Below, piece after piece: positions 15,303 through 24,343 of a stretch of DNA of 24,913 nt. The translations under genes were made by a program, and so were the position numbers. Numbering within the stretch: the stretch's first letter is position 1; each line of letters starts with the position of its first letter. The stretch is from Chloroflexota bacterium (GTDB lineage Bacteria; Chloroflexota; Dehalococcoidia; Bin125), in NCBI GenBank assembly GCA_026707335.1, contig JAPOXB010000176.1, forward strand, positions 1-24,913, in the 5' to 3' direction. The notes below the pieces were generated by a model. It had not been told where the DNA came from. It saw nothing but the letters and a program-made list of their open reading frames with translations, and searched no databases.

Positions 15303-15325
15303 GTCAAGTTAGGGTTATAATCCCC
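15303..15325 (-). repeat. Right terminal inverted repeat of the IS element
   Basis: Reverse complement is identical to 12654-12676 over 23 bases. Read inward it continues TTGACG instead of TTGACA. The target duplication TAGCTGGG follows at 15326-15333. Confidence 0.93.
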
Positions 15326-15333
15326 TAGCTGGG
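15326..15333 (+). repeat. Target-site duplication, right copy
   Basis: TAGCTGGG, 7 of 8 bases identical to 12646-12653. It sits directly outside the right inverted repeat; the 3' half of the split gene resumes after it. Confidence 0.88.
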
Positions 15334-15620
15334 AGGACGTGCCCGAGAGCAATTGCCTGACCAGGGAACGGTTCACCGCCGCCTACGACGCGATAGGCGC
15401 AATGATGCACGCCCACTCGCCGGACGAGGATGTCGACTACAGCCAATTTCTTGTGAGGGCTCAGGAGTGGGACGATCAAATCCATGAGCTCTTGGGAATG
15501 CACAAGGTCTTTCTGCTCGGTGTTCCAGACGCTTTTTTCTTGGTCCAGATGAACGTGAACGGCCTACCAACGTGGACGCGTTGGGACAAAGTTGAACCTG
15601 CAGACTCCCTACTGCCCTGA
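15334..15620 (+). pseudogene. 3' part of the split hypothetical gene
   Basis: This continues 12194-12653 in the same frame after removal of the element and one target copy: ...LRASW joins EDVPESNCLTRERF. The region encodes a helical, acidic segment (YDAIGAMMHAHSPDEDVDYSQ) and ends with NGLPTWTRWDKVEPADSLLP. A GTG at 15339 could give a 93-residue remnant, but no good ribosome binding site precedes it. It ends 57 bases before the convergent replication-relaxation gene. Function unknown. Confidence 0.75.
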
Positions 15621-15677
15621 GCGTACGACGCCCCTCCTGCCGCCGCTCGGAGATACCCTTTGCCGCGGCTACGCTCC

Positions 15678-17306
15678 TCAGGCCACTTGGCACGTGCGTC
15701 CGCCGCGCGAGTGCCATCCGCCCCCGAAGGGTCCCTCCGCGCGGAGGAGCGCCTCGTGGGAGACCAGCACCGGAACCTCGACCCGGACGCGATCCATCTC
15801 ACGCCGCGCTATGCGCAGGAAGTGGTCGGCGGCGATCTCATCGCGCAGGACGACGAGCAGGGCGGGCCGGACGCCGTGGTCGTCCGTCGGGCGGTGGGAG
15901 GCGTAGTAGCGCAGGTAGGGCGCGAGCCGCGCGGCCATCGTGGAGGGCCTAACGGCGCGGCGCTCCCACTCCAGGAAGAAGGCCCGCGTCTCCCCGGCGC
16001 GGCGCAGGATGCCGAAGGCGTCGGGGTGGACGGAGCGCACGCCGCCCTCGAAACGAAAGTAGCGGGAGGCCCGCCGGGGCGGGTCGAGCTGCGCCACCTC
16101 CCAGCCCTCCGCGCGCGCCTGCCCGGCGAGCGCCGCCACGAAGCCGTGCACGGCGGCGGTGTGGTCCAGGTGCCGCAGCAGCTGGCGGCTGTTCCGGCCG
16201 CGCACGTCGCGCCAGCCGCCGGGGGCGCCCGAGTCGAGCGGGGCGGGACTCCAGCGTCCGCGGGCGAGCCCTACAGCGGTGCGGTCGCGGCGCGCGAGCA
16301 CGGCCAGCCCGCGGTCGGTGACGGCGAGCCGCCCGCCGGCGGCGGGGACGCGGCTGACGAGGCCGAGCGCCTCGAGGGAGACGACGAGCCGCGACGCCCG
16401 CGCGCGCGAGCAGCCGAGCAGCGCGGCGAGGTCGCGGAGGGCGATCCAGAGCCAGTCCGCGACCAGATCCAGGGTGCGCTTCTCGGCGGGGCCGAGGCGG
16501 GCCGGGAGCAGCCAGCCGGGCGTGCCGGCGGCACTGTCGAGGTCCGGGGGGAGCGTCGCCCGGGCCGCTTCGCGCTCGGCGCGGAGGGCGGCTCCGTGCC
16601 CGGCGTAGGCGAGGGCGTCGCGCAGGCCGAGCGCGCCGCGGACCGCAGGCGGACGCCAGGCGGAGTGGCTAGGGTCGGCCCGCACCGCCTCCCGCTCCAG
16701 GGCGAACAGGACCGGGAACGGCGCCGTGGCGAGCAGGCGGCGGGCGTGGCGCAGCCGCGTCTCGTCGGGGGCGAGCAGGAGCACGCCGCCGGGATCCGGC
16801 CCCTCGCGCAGCCGCCAGAGCCGTTTGGCGAAGCCCGTGCGGTCGGCGGTCGCGCCCTGGCGCACGACCGCGAGGACGCCCCCGCCGGGGAGGACCACGG
16901 AGGCGTCCATCGGCAGCGCGCGGTACCAGCGGAAGCCGATCGCTCCGCGCAGGGCGGCGATCGCAGCGGCGAGGCGGTAGACCACGGCGACAGCGTCGAG
17001 GCGCTCCAGCAGGATGCGGCGCCACTGCGCGGAGACGGGGCGGGCGCGCAGCAGCGCCTCTAGGGGCTCGTCCTCCAGTGCGGCGAGGCGGCCGAGGCCG
17101 GCGGCCGTGAGGTGGTAGCGGCGGGTGGTGCGCAGCAGCTCCGTGCCGTGGAGCAGGGAGCGCGCGAGCCCCCGGCGCTCGAGGGCGGCCACGGCGCGGT
17201 AGGCCGAGCGGTCGGAGATGCCGGCCGCGGCGGCCAGTTCCAGCCGGTCGAGGAACGGCATGGAGGCCAGCCGCCGCAGCGCGGTGTCGCCGGCGGAGCC
17301 GCTCAC
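15678..17306 (-). CDS. Replication-relaxation family protein (Replic_Relax)
   Basis: A 542-residue protein. The N terminus is a winged helix (FLDRLELAAAAGISDRSAYRAVAALERRGLA, then HLTAAGLGRL). A second winged helix lies near residues 280-345. The C-terminal half matches the replication-relaxation domain found on plasmids and integrative elements: HLDHTAAVHGFVAALAGQA, SVHPDAFGILRRAGETRAFFLEWERRA and MAARLAPYLRYY. The family has a relation to the restriction-endonuclease-like fold and is thought to act in plasmid DNA processing, but its activity is poorly known. GTG start overlaps the TraG-like stop as GTGA. It is the last gene of the conjugation operon. Confidence 0.85.
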   Translation of the reverse strand: MSGSAGDTALRRLASMPFLDRLELAAAAGISDRSAYRAVAALERRGLARSLLHGTELLRTTRRYHLTAAGLGRLAALEDEPLEALLRARPVSAQWRRILLERLDAVAVVYRLAAAIAALRGAIGFRWYRALPMDASVVLPGGGVLAVVRQGATADRTGFAKRLWRLREGPDPGGVLLLAPDETRLRHARRLLATAPFPVLFALEREAVRADPSHSAWRPPAVRGALGLRDALAYAGHGAALRAEREAARATLPPDLDSAAGTPGWLLPARLGPAEKRTLDLVADWLWIALRDLAALLGCSRARASRLVVSLEALGLVSRVPAAGGRLAVTDRGLAVLARRDRTAVGLARGRWSPAPLDSGAPGGWRDVRGRNSRQLLRHLDHTAAVHGFVAALAGQARAEGWEVAQLDPPRRASRYFRFEGGVRSVHPDAFGILRRAGETRAFFLEWERRAVRPSTMAARLAPYLRYYASHRPTDDHGVRPALLVVLRDEIAADHFLRIARREMDRVRVEVPVLVSHEALLRAEGPFGGGWHSRGGRTCQVA

Positions 17307-19909
17307 GAAGCCGCGTCGCCGCCGCCGGACTCGCGGGCGCGCTTGTAGCCGGACGGAGGCGTCTTGCCCGCGCCCGCCGCTCCGCCGCTGTCCGTCCCGG
17401 TTCCGTCGCCGAGGGCCTGCAGCCCCTTGTGGAAGCGCCGCACGCGCTCCAGCGCCTCCGCCTCCGCGGCCTCGAGGTCACGGGCCAAGGTGAGGTAGTC
17501 GGCGGCCTCGTCGCGGACGCGCGCGGCCGTGCCGGGGTTCCCCTCCTCCGGCTTGCGCACCTCCATCGAGAAGGCCGGCATGCGCTCGCTCCCGACCGTG
17601 GCGCGCACGTAGGCGTGGTGCACGGGCAGGGAGACGATGTCCTCCTCGGAGATGCGGTCGCGGTCGAGCTCGCCGACGAGCCGGCGCGCGTCGGCGCTCG
17701 CCACCTGGAAGACGGCGAGGCAGCCGATGTTGGCGAGCAGCGTATCGCGCATCGTCGGGGAGAGGTCGTCGAGCTTGGCCAGGCTCTGCGTGGCGAGCAC
17801 GAAGCTCGCCCCGAACTTCCCCAATTCACTCAGCATCGACTCGTAGTCGACGCCCGGCATCGACTGCATCTCGTCCACGACCACGAGCGCGCCGCGCCGT
17901 TGCTCCGGCGGGAGCTCGCCCTGCTCGCGGATGACGGCATCGACGAGGTTGAGGATGGACGCCCCCACGAGGGCGGCGACGTCCTTCCCGGCCGTCCCTT
18001 GCGCCGTCGAGACGAGGAGGATGCCGCCGTCGAGGATCGTGCGGCGGAGGTCAATGGTGGAGCGGCACTGGCCGAGGATGGCGCGTGCCCGCTTCGAGGA
18101 GGCGTAGTAGGAGAGCCGCGTCTGCACGGGCGCGAGCGCCTCGGAGCGGTACTCGCCGCGCCAGCGCCCGAAGTCCCGCGCCCACCACTCCAGCAGGTAG
18201 GGGTCGGAGACGCGCTTGAGCACGTCCGTGCGCAGGCGCTCGTCGCCGAGCAGCTGCAACCCGTCGAGGATGGTGTGCTGCTCGTCGGCGTCGAGGCTTG
18301 CGTTGGCCTCGTGCAGGGTCTTCACCGTCTGCTCGAGGATCGATTGCATGCGTGGCCCCCACTGCTCCCAGAGGCCGCGCGCCACGCGCACGACCGAGTC
18401 GGCGGTGCGGTCGCGGTCGCTGAAGACGCGCGTGTCGAGCAGGTTGATGCCGGGCGCGCCGCGGGGGTCGGCGAGGTCGACGAGCCGCACGGAGTCGATG
18501 AGCGGCTCGGGCACGAGCGCGAGGATGTTCTCCACGAGGTCGGCGTGGGGGTCGATGACGACGACCGCGTCGCCGTCCCGTCCCGCCGCCTTCTCTTCCA
18601 TCCGGTGCACGATGAGGTGCTGCATGAGCGTGGACTTGCCCATGCGCGTGCGCGCCGTGTAGAGGTGATGCCGCCGCGTGAGGTCGTCGGAGAAGCGGAT
18701 CTCGCGCGGGGCGCCCGTGGTCGTGTGCCCGACGAGGGCGCCGCCGCGTACGTCGCGCGCGGAGGGCATGAGCACCCGCGCCCCGGAGCGCGCCACGAGC
18801 GGCGTCTCGTCCCTGGCCCCGGGTGGGTGCCAGAGGCAGGCCGCCTCCCGCACCCCCAGCACGCTGCGCCCGCCGAAGAGTCCCGGACCTGGCGGCGTCA
18901 GCGCGTGCCGGTCGGGCAGCCCCGCCCGCACGGGGCCGATCCGGAAGCGCGCGCCCGCGGGATGATCGTAGTGGCGGTAGGCCGCGGCGACCTGGCCGAG
19001 CAACTCGTTTGCGCGCCGGCGCCTGTCGCCCTCGGGCAGCACGGCCGCGACCTGCAGTTCCGCCTCGAAGGCGATGCGCGAGACCTTCTCGCGGATCAGG
19101 AGCGGGTCATAGACGCGGTTGCGCGAGCGCCTCCATCGCGCCCAGGCCCCGCTGGCGAGGCCGAGGGCCAAGGCGACGCCGGCACCGAGGGCGAGGGTCT
19201 TCCACTCCTCGCCCGCCCGCCACCAGCGGTAGCCCTGGAAGGCGCCGAGCCCGCCGAGGGCGAGCAGCGCCATCGCCACGCCGTCCAGGGTGTGGCGGCG
19301 CACGTCGCTCGTCTGGGCGTCGTGGCGCGGTTCCTGGACGGCGGGGCGGTGCGCCCGCTCCTGGTGGCCCTGCGACCAGTCGGGGCCGAGCGAGCGCAGC
19401 AGCAGCCGCGCCACCACGCGCTCGCCCGGACGCAGCGCCGAGAGCGCCCCCAGCAGGGCGATCAGCGGATCGGAGCCGGGGTCGAGCAGGTCGTCGTCGC
19501 GGAAGACGCGCAGGGGGACGTACTCGGGACCGCTCGCGCGCAGCCGCATGTGCCAGGCCTGCTCGCCCTCGGCGAGGGAGAGCGGGTCCTCCCCGGGCTC
19601 CAGCTGCTGGATGCGGGCCTGGGGGTAGTGGCCGGAGAGCTGCTGGCGCACGACCTCCTGGTCGAGGCAGCGCGCCATCAGCGTGACGCCGTCGGCGTCG
19701 CCGCAGAGCTCGAGCGAGAAGGGCTCGGGCACGGCGATGGAGCCGAGCAGGTTCTCGACGCCGAGCACGGTGCGCTCGGCGTTGCGGGGAGGCGTGATGG
19801 CCAGCAGCACGGGCTCCTCCGGGGCGGTCGTGAAGGGGTTGAGCCGCACCGTGGCGCTCCGTTCCCTGGTCGCGGCGTCGTTCGTTCGGCGGTGCGGGGT
19901 AAATCGCAT
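17303..19909 (-). CDS. TraG/VirD4-like conjugative coupling ATPase
   Basis: An 868-residue ATPase of the type that brings DNA to a type IV secretion channel. Two membrane-spanning segments lie near residues 212-260 (GVAMALLALGGLGAF and LALGAGVALALGLASGAW). The P-loop is ARTRMGKST (about 417-425), followed by VVVIDPHADLVENIL; the Walker B motif is ALVVVDEMQSMPG near 678, and an LATQSLAKLDDL sensor segment follows. The N-terminal part of about 200 residues is not recognised. The C-terminal tail is charged and Gly-rich. ATG start with GGAAGG upstream. It lies 60 nt after the VirB4 gene and overlaps the relaxation gene. Confidence 0.85.
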   Translation of the reverse strand: MRFTPHRRTNDAATRERSATVRLNPFTTAPEEPVLLAITPPRNAERTVLGVENLLGSIAVPEPFSLELCGDADGVTLMARCLDQEVVRQQLSGHYPQARIQQLEPGEDPLSLAEGEQAWHMRLRASGPEYVPLRVFRDDDLLDPGSDPLIALLGALSALRPGERVVARLLLRSLGPDWSQGHQERAHRPAVQEPRHDAQTSDVRRHTLDGVAMALLALGGLGAFQGYRWWRAGEEWKTLALGAGVALALGLASGAWARWRRSRNRVYDPLLIREKVSRIAFEAELQVAAVLPEGDRRRRANELLGQVAAAYRHYDHPAGARFRIGPVRAGLPDRHALTPPGPGLFGGRSVLGVREAACLWHPPGARDETPLVARSGARVLMPSARDVRGGALVGHTTTGAPREIRFSDDLTRRHHLYTARTRMGKSTLMQHLIVHRMEEKAAGRDGDAVVVIDPHADLVENILALVPEPLIDSVRLVDLADPRGAPGINLLDTRVFSDRDRTADSVVRVARGLWEQWGPRMQSILEQTVKTLHEANASLDADEQHTILDGLQLLGDERLRTDVLKRVSDPYLLEWWARDFGRWRGEYRSEALAPVQTRLSYYASSKRARAILGQCRSTIDLRRTILDGGILLVSTAQGTAGKDVAALVGASILNLVDAVIREQGELPPEQRRGALVVVDEMQSMPGVDYESMLSELGKFGASFVLATQSLAKLDDLSPTMRDTLLANIGCLAVFQVASADARRLVGELDRDRISEEDIVSLPVHHAYVRATVGSERMPAFSMEVRKPEEGNPGTAARVRDEAADYLTLARDLEAAEAEALERVRRFHKGLQALGDGTGTDSGGAAGAGKTPPSGYKRARESGGGDAAS

Positions 19910-19969
19910 GGCAGTGCCTTCCTTCCGTGTCGTGGGCGGTCTGGTCCGGAGTTCTTGAGCGACGGGTTG

Positions 19970-22279
19970 TCATCGGTCCGTACTCGCGTCCTCGCCCTCG
20001 GTCGCCGCGCCGGGCCGGGCGCGCTGCGAGCCGGGCCGCCACTCGATCAGCGCCGCCTCCTCGGGCGTGGCCTCGATGCGGATCGGGAAGCGGTTGCCCC
20101 GCGCGAGCAGCAGCCCGTCACCGCGCGGGCAGGAGAGCAGCCAGCGCTGCAGCTCCTCCGGCAGGTCGAAGGCGTCGCCGACGGTCGCGATAGCGGCGGC
20201 GTCCTGCTGGAGGAGGAGCTTGAAGGCGGCGTTCTGGAGGAGGGCGCGCCCCGAGTGGCCGGTAATCGTCCGGGAAGGGTCCTCGGAGAGCAGGTCCTGC
20301 ACGTCCTGCGTGATGAACTGCAGCCCCAGGCGGTGCTTGCGGGCGCGCTTCGCCATGGAGACCATGAAGGCCGCGCCCTCGGGGTGCTGCATGATCGACC
20401 AGACCTCGTCCACCACGAGCAGCCGCGGCTTGGGGTCGCGCGCGGCAGCGGCCCAGACCGTCTCCGTGCAGACCATCGCCGCGGCGGGGCGCAGCTCCGG
20501 CTCCAGCAGCCGGAGGTCGAAGACGGTGACGAGCGCCTCGTTGGCGAGCAGGTCGTCGCCGGCGTCGGAGAGCAGGTGGCGGAGGCTGCCCGTCGCGAAG
20601 GGCCGCAGCAGCCTGGCGAGGGCGGGGTCGCCCTCCGCACCCTCCTTCAGGTAGGCGTAGAAGTCGCCGAAGCCGGTGCGCCCGCGCTCCTCGCCGTAGT
20701 AGGCGGCGAGGGCGTGGTCGAGGGCGGCGCGGCGCTCGGCCCCGAGCGGCTCCCCCACCATCACCTCGAACAGCCGCCGGAGGCTGCCGATACGCAGCAG
20801 CAGTTCCTCGGTGTCGCCGGCGTCGATCACGAAGGGGTTGAGGCCCTGGCCGGCCACGCCCGGGGAGATGGCGCGCCCGCCCGCGGCGCGGGCCATGTCG
20901 GCGTACTCGCCCTCGGGGTCGATGACGTAGGCGACGACCCCGCGCGTGATGCCCCTGAGCACACCGAGCTTCGTCGCGAACGACTTGCCCGCGCCGGAGC
21001 GCGCCAGCACGGCCGTGTTGGCGTTGAGGTGGGTCCCGTCCCAGGGGTCGTAGACGACGGGCGAGCAGGCCCGCAGGTCCAGACCCTGGAAAGTGCCGCT
21101 GCGCGTGTCGAGGTCGGGCGGGGAGAAGGGGTAGAGGCGGGCCAGCGAGGAGGTGTCGAGCGTGCGCCAGGCGGCGACGGCGTTGAGCGCCAGGGGGAGC
21201 GTGGAGAGGAGACCCTCGCGCTGGCGGAAGGGCAGCTCGTCGAGCTTGCCCAGCGTGGCCGCGAAATGCGCCTTCGCGCGCTGGGTCAGCTCCTTGAGCG
21301 ACTCTTCGTCGTGCGCGTGCAGGGTGAGGCAGAGGGAGGCGTGGAAGAGCCGCTCGCGGCCGCGCTGCACCTCGTCGCGCAGCCGCATCACGTCCTCGAG
21401 CGCGATCTCCGCCTCCGAGGACATCGAGCGGCCCCGCTTGAAGGAGAGGCTCCGCGCAGACTCGAAGCGTACCTTCTGCCACTCGAGGGTGCGCGCCGCC
21501 ACGGCGGCGGGGATCGGCCCGAGGTGGAGCGAGAGGTCCATGGGCGCGCCGGCCGCCAGCAGCGCCTGCAGGAAGCCGGGCGCGAGCGAGCGCGGCCACT
21601 TGCCGAGGTGCAGGGAGCGCGTCAGGCGGTCGCCGACGCGGATCTCGCGGCGGTTGACCGCCACCTCCACCTCCGCGTCCTCGTCGATCTCCCTGGGGGA
21701 GCCGCCGAGAGCGGAGGCCAGCACGAGCATGCGCAGCTGGCGGCCCGTGAGGAGGTGCATGGAGAGCCCGGCGCGCACGAGCAGCGCGCGCAGCTCGTCC
21801 ATGCGCTCGTGCGCGCAGACGGCGTAGAAGCGGCGATCGAGGATGCCGTCGCGGCGCTCCAGATCGCCCAGCAGCCGCCGGAGCGACCCGGCCGCCTCCG
21901 CCGTGCGGGGAGGGAGACCCGGCGGTTGCGCGGCCGCGAGGTCGTCGCGCAGCTTGCCCAGGCGGGGCGGGTGCTGGCGCACGAGCAGCTGCAGGGGGAA
22001 GTCGCAGGCGTTGAGGGCGCCGGCGAAGGCCCCCAGCCGGGGCTCGTCCAGCTCCAACCCCAGCACCTCGCAGACGGCGAGCTTCACGCCGTCGAGGCGC
22101 ACGGGGCCGTCCTCCTCGAGGTGCGAGAGCATGAAGGCGAGGGGCAGGCCTGGCGGCAGCTTCGGGTCCGAGGTCTCGGGTCGGGGCGCGGCATCCGCGC
22201 CGTCCGCCGGCGGGGCGGCGGCGGCTCCGCCGGGCGGCATCGCCGCCGCGCCCTTCGTGAGTGCGAGTAGCTGTCTCAT
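19970..22279 (-). CDS. VirB4-like type IV secretion ATPase
   Basis: A VirB4/TrbE/CagE-family ATPase that powers assembly of the conjugation channel. I start it at the ATG 22279 (MRQLLALTKGAAAM), which has AGAGGA upstream, giving 769 residues; the open frame extends further to 22411, but that part overlaps the neighbouring pilin gene and has shadow-like composition. P-loop ARSGAGKSFATK lies at about 422-433, followed by YVIDPEGEYADMARAAGG; Walker B is RLLVVDEVWSIMQ near 620, followed by GLQFITQDVQDLL. Length fits the family. A Pro/Gly/Ala-rich stretch at residues 14-35 is unusual. The pilin-like gene ends 19 nt upstream. Confidence 0.9.
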   Translation of the reverse strand: MRQLLALTKGAAAMPPGGAAAAPPADGADAAPRPETSDPKLPPGLPLAFMLSHLEEDGPVRLDGVKLAVCEVLGLELDEPRLGAFAGALNACDFPLQLLVRQHPPRLGKLRDDLAAAQPPGLPPRTAEAAGSLRRLLGDLERRDGILDRRFYAVCAHERMDELRALLVRAGLSMHLLTGRQLRMLVLASALGGSPREIDEDAEVEVAVNRREIRVGDRLTRSLHLGKWPRSLAPGFLQALLAAGAPMDLSLHLGPIPAAVAARTLEWQKVRFESARSLSFKRGRSMSSEAEIALEDVMRLRDEVQRGRERLFHASLCLTLHAHDEESLKELTQRAKAHFAATLGKLDELPFRQREGLLSTLPLALNAVAAWRTLDTSSLARLYPFSPPDLDTRSGTFQGLDLRACSPVVYDPWDGTHLNANTAVLARSGAGKSFATKLGVLRGITRGVVAYVIDPEGEYADMARAAGGRAISPGVAGQGLNPFVIDAGDTEELLLRIGSLRRLFEVMVGEPLGAERRAALDHALAAYYGEERGRTGFGDFYAYLKEGAEGDPALARLLRPFATGSLRHLLSDAGDDLLANEALVTVFDLRLLEPELRPAAAMVCTETVWAAAARDPKPRLLVVDEVWSIMQHPEGAAFMVSMAKRARKHRLGLQFITQDVQDLLSEDPSRTITGHSGRALLQNAAFKLLLQQDAAAIATVGDAFDLPEELQRWLLSCPRGDGLLLARGNRFPIRIEATPEEAALIEWRPGSQRARPGAATEGEDASTDR

Positions 22280-22298
22280 GGTGATCCGTTCCTCTTCG

Positions 22299-22610
22299 TC
22301 AGGAGATGGGGATGACGCCCGCGCGTAGCAGGGCGGCGACGCCCTTGGCGGAGAGCACGAGCGCGAGGCCCGCCACCGCGAGGAAGACGGCGCTGCGGGC
22401 TCTGCCGCCACCGCGCTCCTCCGCGCCCTCGGCCATGAGCAGGAAGCCGGCCCAGACGATCGCGAAGACCGTCAGCCCGGCGGCGGCGTAGGCCATCGCC
22501 GTGAGCGCCTCGTCGAAGGCGTCGAGCATGGCCTGCTCCTCCTCGGGGGCCGCGCCGGCCGTGACCAGCGCGACCCCGCAGAGGAGCAGGGCGGTTCCCA
22601 GCCGCCTCAC
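22299..22610 (-). CDS. Small pilin-like membrane protein with signal peptide
   Basis: A 103-residue frame whose GTG start (22610) overlaps the stop of the PrgI-fusion gene as GTGA. The start fits a signal peptide: MRRLGTALLLCGVALVTAGA, then APEEEQAML. Two more hydrophobic segments follow (AMAYAAAGLTVFAIVWAGFLLMA and AVFLAVAGLALVLSAKGVAALL). This layout is that of VirB2/TrbC-like pilins or similar small type IV secretion membrane proteins. The open frame extends far upstream antisense-like within the PrgI gene and is not coding there. It lies 19 nt before VirB4. Confidence 0.8.
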   Translation of the reverse strand: MRRLGTALLLCGVALVTAGAAPEEEQAMLDAFDEALTAMAYAAAGLTVFAIVWAGFLLMAEGAEERGGGRARSAVFLAVAGLALVLSAKGVAALLRAGVIPIS

Positions 22611-24340
22611 CAGATCCACTCCCAGCCAAGCCGCTTGAACCACTCGCTCAGATCGTCGCCCCTGGCGGGCGTCTGCGCGGGCGTGGGTCGTGCGGGTTCG
22701 GGCTTCGGGACGGTGAGCGCCCGGTAGGGCTCGTCGCCCCAGAGACTCGAGGCGAGCGCCAGCGTCTCCCCGCGACTGCGCGCGAGCGGTGCTCGCGCCA
22801 CCACATCGGCCTCGACGCGCTCTGGATGGACAACGGTGAAGACCACGTCCTGGCGGACGGTCGAGGCGGGCACGGAGCAGCTCGCGCTCACGGCGTGCTC
22901 CGTGACGGTCCCGTCCTCGTTGGGGATGGCGACCGTCTCGGTCACCGTGTCGCCGAAGGCGGGGATCGTCACCACGGCCGTCTCCGTGAGCCGCTCGCTG
23001 CGTTCGGGGCGGTGGCTGAGCTGCACGAGCGGTGGCAGCGGGATGCGCAGCGCCGCCTGCACCTCCGTCTTGATGGCGAGCGCGTGGACGCCCTCGCCCG
23101 CCGCGACGGCCAGCCGGAAGCGGGTCTCGCCGCCGGCCACGCCGGCCACGCCGGCCTCCCGCGCTCCCGACGAGACCGTGATGGTTCCGGTGACGGCCGT
23201 GACCTCGGCCGCGAGCAGCGTCGTGGTGGTGACGTCGGCATGCCCGGCCACCGTCTGGAGGGACACCGCCTCGCCGATCGTGCGCACGCACGACGAGGCG
23301 ACGGCGCCCTCGACGGCGCCCGGACTCCAGCCGAGCGAGACGACGCGCAGGCTGCAGAGATCGCCCGCCGCCCTGGGCAGCGGGTGGGGGAGCCGCTCCC
23401 CGTCGAGGCTGAGCGCCCCCGCCTGCCCCAGTTCGTCCTCCCAGGAGAAGACGAGCGAAGGCGAAGGGCCATCAAGGGGCAGATCGTAGCTCGCGCGCTC
23501 CCCCTCCTTGAGGGACGCGCTGGCGTAGGAGCGGAGCGATCTCCCCGCGGGACCGCCGCGTGCCCGCACCCGCAGGTCCAGGTCCGTGGCCGCCCGCAGG
23601 GCGACCCGCGCCCGCCCGTCCGTGACGGTCAGCGACTCGACGAACAGCCGCCGCCCGGGGACCACCGGCGGGGGCTGGAACTCGATCTCCTCCGAGCTCC
23701 AGCCCTCCTCGCCGGGTTCCTGAGCGAGGGCCGACGACAGGGGCAGGGCGGTGAGGAGCACCAGCGCGATGGCGGCCGCGACCAGGAAATGCTTCCAGAA
23801 GTCGCGACGGCGGCGGTGCTTCGAACCGAGCCGTCGTTCGCGGTCCTCGCGCGACGTGGCGCGCCGTTCGTCCAGCGCCTCCTCGGGCGCCGGCTGGGGG
23901 CGCCTCCCGAAGCGCCGACGGAGGGGGATGCGCCCGTTGCGGCGCTCGCCCTCCTGCCTGCGCCCGCGGGGGCGCCGTGCCAGCAGCCTGAGCGGGGCGG
24001 CGTTCGCCTCGTCGGGTTGCACGGGCGCGGGCGGCTCGCTGCGCGCCAGCTCGGCGGGAGCCCCGGCGAAGCGGCGCGCGCCCAGCGCGTAGCGCAGCAG
24101 GTCGGCCGCCACCAGGGGCAGCCGCCTGCCGCCGATGCGCCCCGCGACCGCGGCGACGCCCGCGAGCGCGAACAGCGCCGCCAGGGCGATGCGAATCTCG
24201 GCGGGACCGAACGGCGCGAAATGGTAGCACCCGTAGGCGAGCGCGCAGACCGCCGTCAGCGCCACGATCTGGGGGAAGGTCAGCCACAGCAGGACCCGGT
24301 CCTCGGCCTGCACGTGGGTCGGCACTTCGTGCGCTTGCAT
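22607..24340 (-). CDS. PrgI-family protein fused to a large exported domain
   Basis: A 577-residue protein. Residues 1-98 are a PrgI (VirB3-like) type IV secretion component: HEVPTHVQAEDRVLLWLTFPQIV, two membrane segments (22-40 and 50-68), and GGRRLPLVAADLLRYAL. An Arg-rich, low-complexity linker (100-178) leads to a third membrane segment with a signal-peptide-like end (FWKHFLVAAAIALVLLTALP, then SSALAQ). The remaining 370 residues are beta-rich, Ser/Thr/Val-rich and most likely outside the membrane; I recognise no domain. PrgI proteins are normally about 100 residues, so the extension is unusual. It lies 3 nt after the preceding pilin gene and overlaps the next by 4 nt. Confidence 0.82.
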   Translation of the reverse strand: MQAHEVPTHVQAEDRVLLWLTFPQIVALTAVCALAYGCYHFAPFGPAEIRIALAALFALAGVAAVAGRIGGRRLPLVAADLLRYALGARRFAGAPAELARSEPPAPVQPDEANAAPLRLLARRPRGRRQEGERRNGRIPLRRRFGRRPQPAPEEALDERRATSREDRERRLGSKHRRRRDFWKHFLVAAAIALVLLTALPLSSALAQEPGEEGWSSEEIEFQPPPVVPGRRLFVESLTVTDGRARVALRAATDLDLRVRARGGPAGRSLRSYASASLKEGERASYDLPLDGPSPSLVFSWEDELGQAGALSLDGERLPHPLPRAAGDLCSLRVVSLGWSPGAVEGAVASSCVRTIGEAVSLQTVAGHADVTTTTLLAAEVTAVTGTITVSSGAREAGVAGVAGGETRFRLAVAAGEGVHALAIKTEVQAALRIPLPPLVQLSHRPERSERLTETAVVTIPAFGDTVTETVAIPNEDGTVTEHAVSASCSVPASTVRQDVVFTVVHPERVEADVVARAPLARSRGETLALASSLWGDEPYRALTVPKPEPARPTPAQTPARGDDLSEWFKRLGWEWIW

Positions 24341-24343
24341 GGC

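Larger units (their letters stand above)
12654..15325 (+). mobile_element. IS1595-family (ISXO2-like) insertion element with passenger genes
   Basis: The element is bounded by 23-bp perfect terminal inverted repeats that start GGGGATTATAACC (12654-12676 and complement of 15303-15325). It is flanked by 8-bp target duplications, TAGTTGGG (12646-12653) and TAGCTGGG (15326-15333), that differ at one base; 8 bp is the usual length for the IS1595 family. At 2672 bp it is far longer than a simple member (about 1 kb), because three or four passenger genes follow the transposase. Passenger genes are known from this family. The insertion splits a plus-strand hypothetical gene whose reading frame is restored by exact removal. 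Direct sequence evidence for both ends is strong. Confidence 0.93.

Noticed and set aside
17429..22270. Very long plus-strand open frame of 1613 codons
   Set aside because: It is antisense to the clear VirB4 and TraG-like genes, is made of Arg/Gly/Glu/His-rich low-complexity sequence, and reflects the lack of stop codons in GC-rich DNA.
22280..22411. Upstream extension of VirB4
   Set aside because: The extra 44 codons overlap the pilin-like gene and have an Arg/Ser/Pro-rich shadow composition; the ATG at 22279 has its own ribosome binding site.
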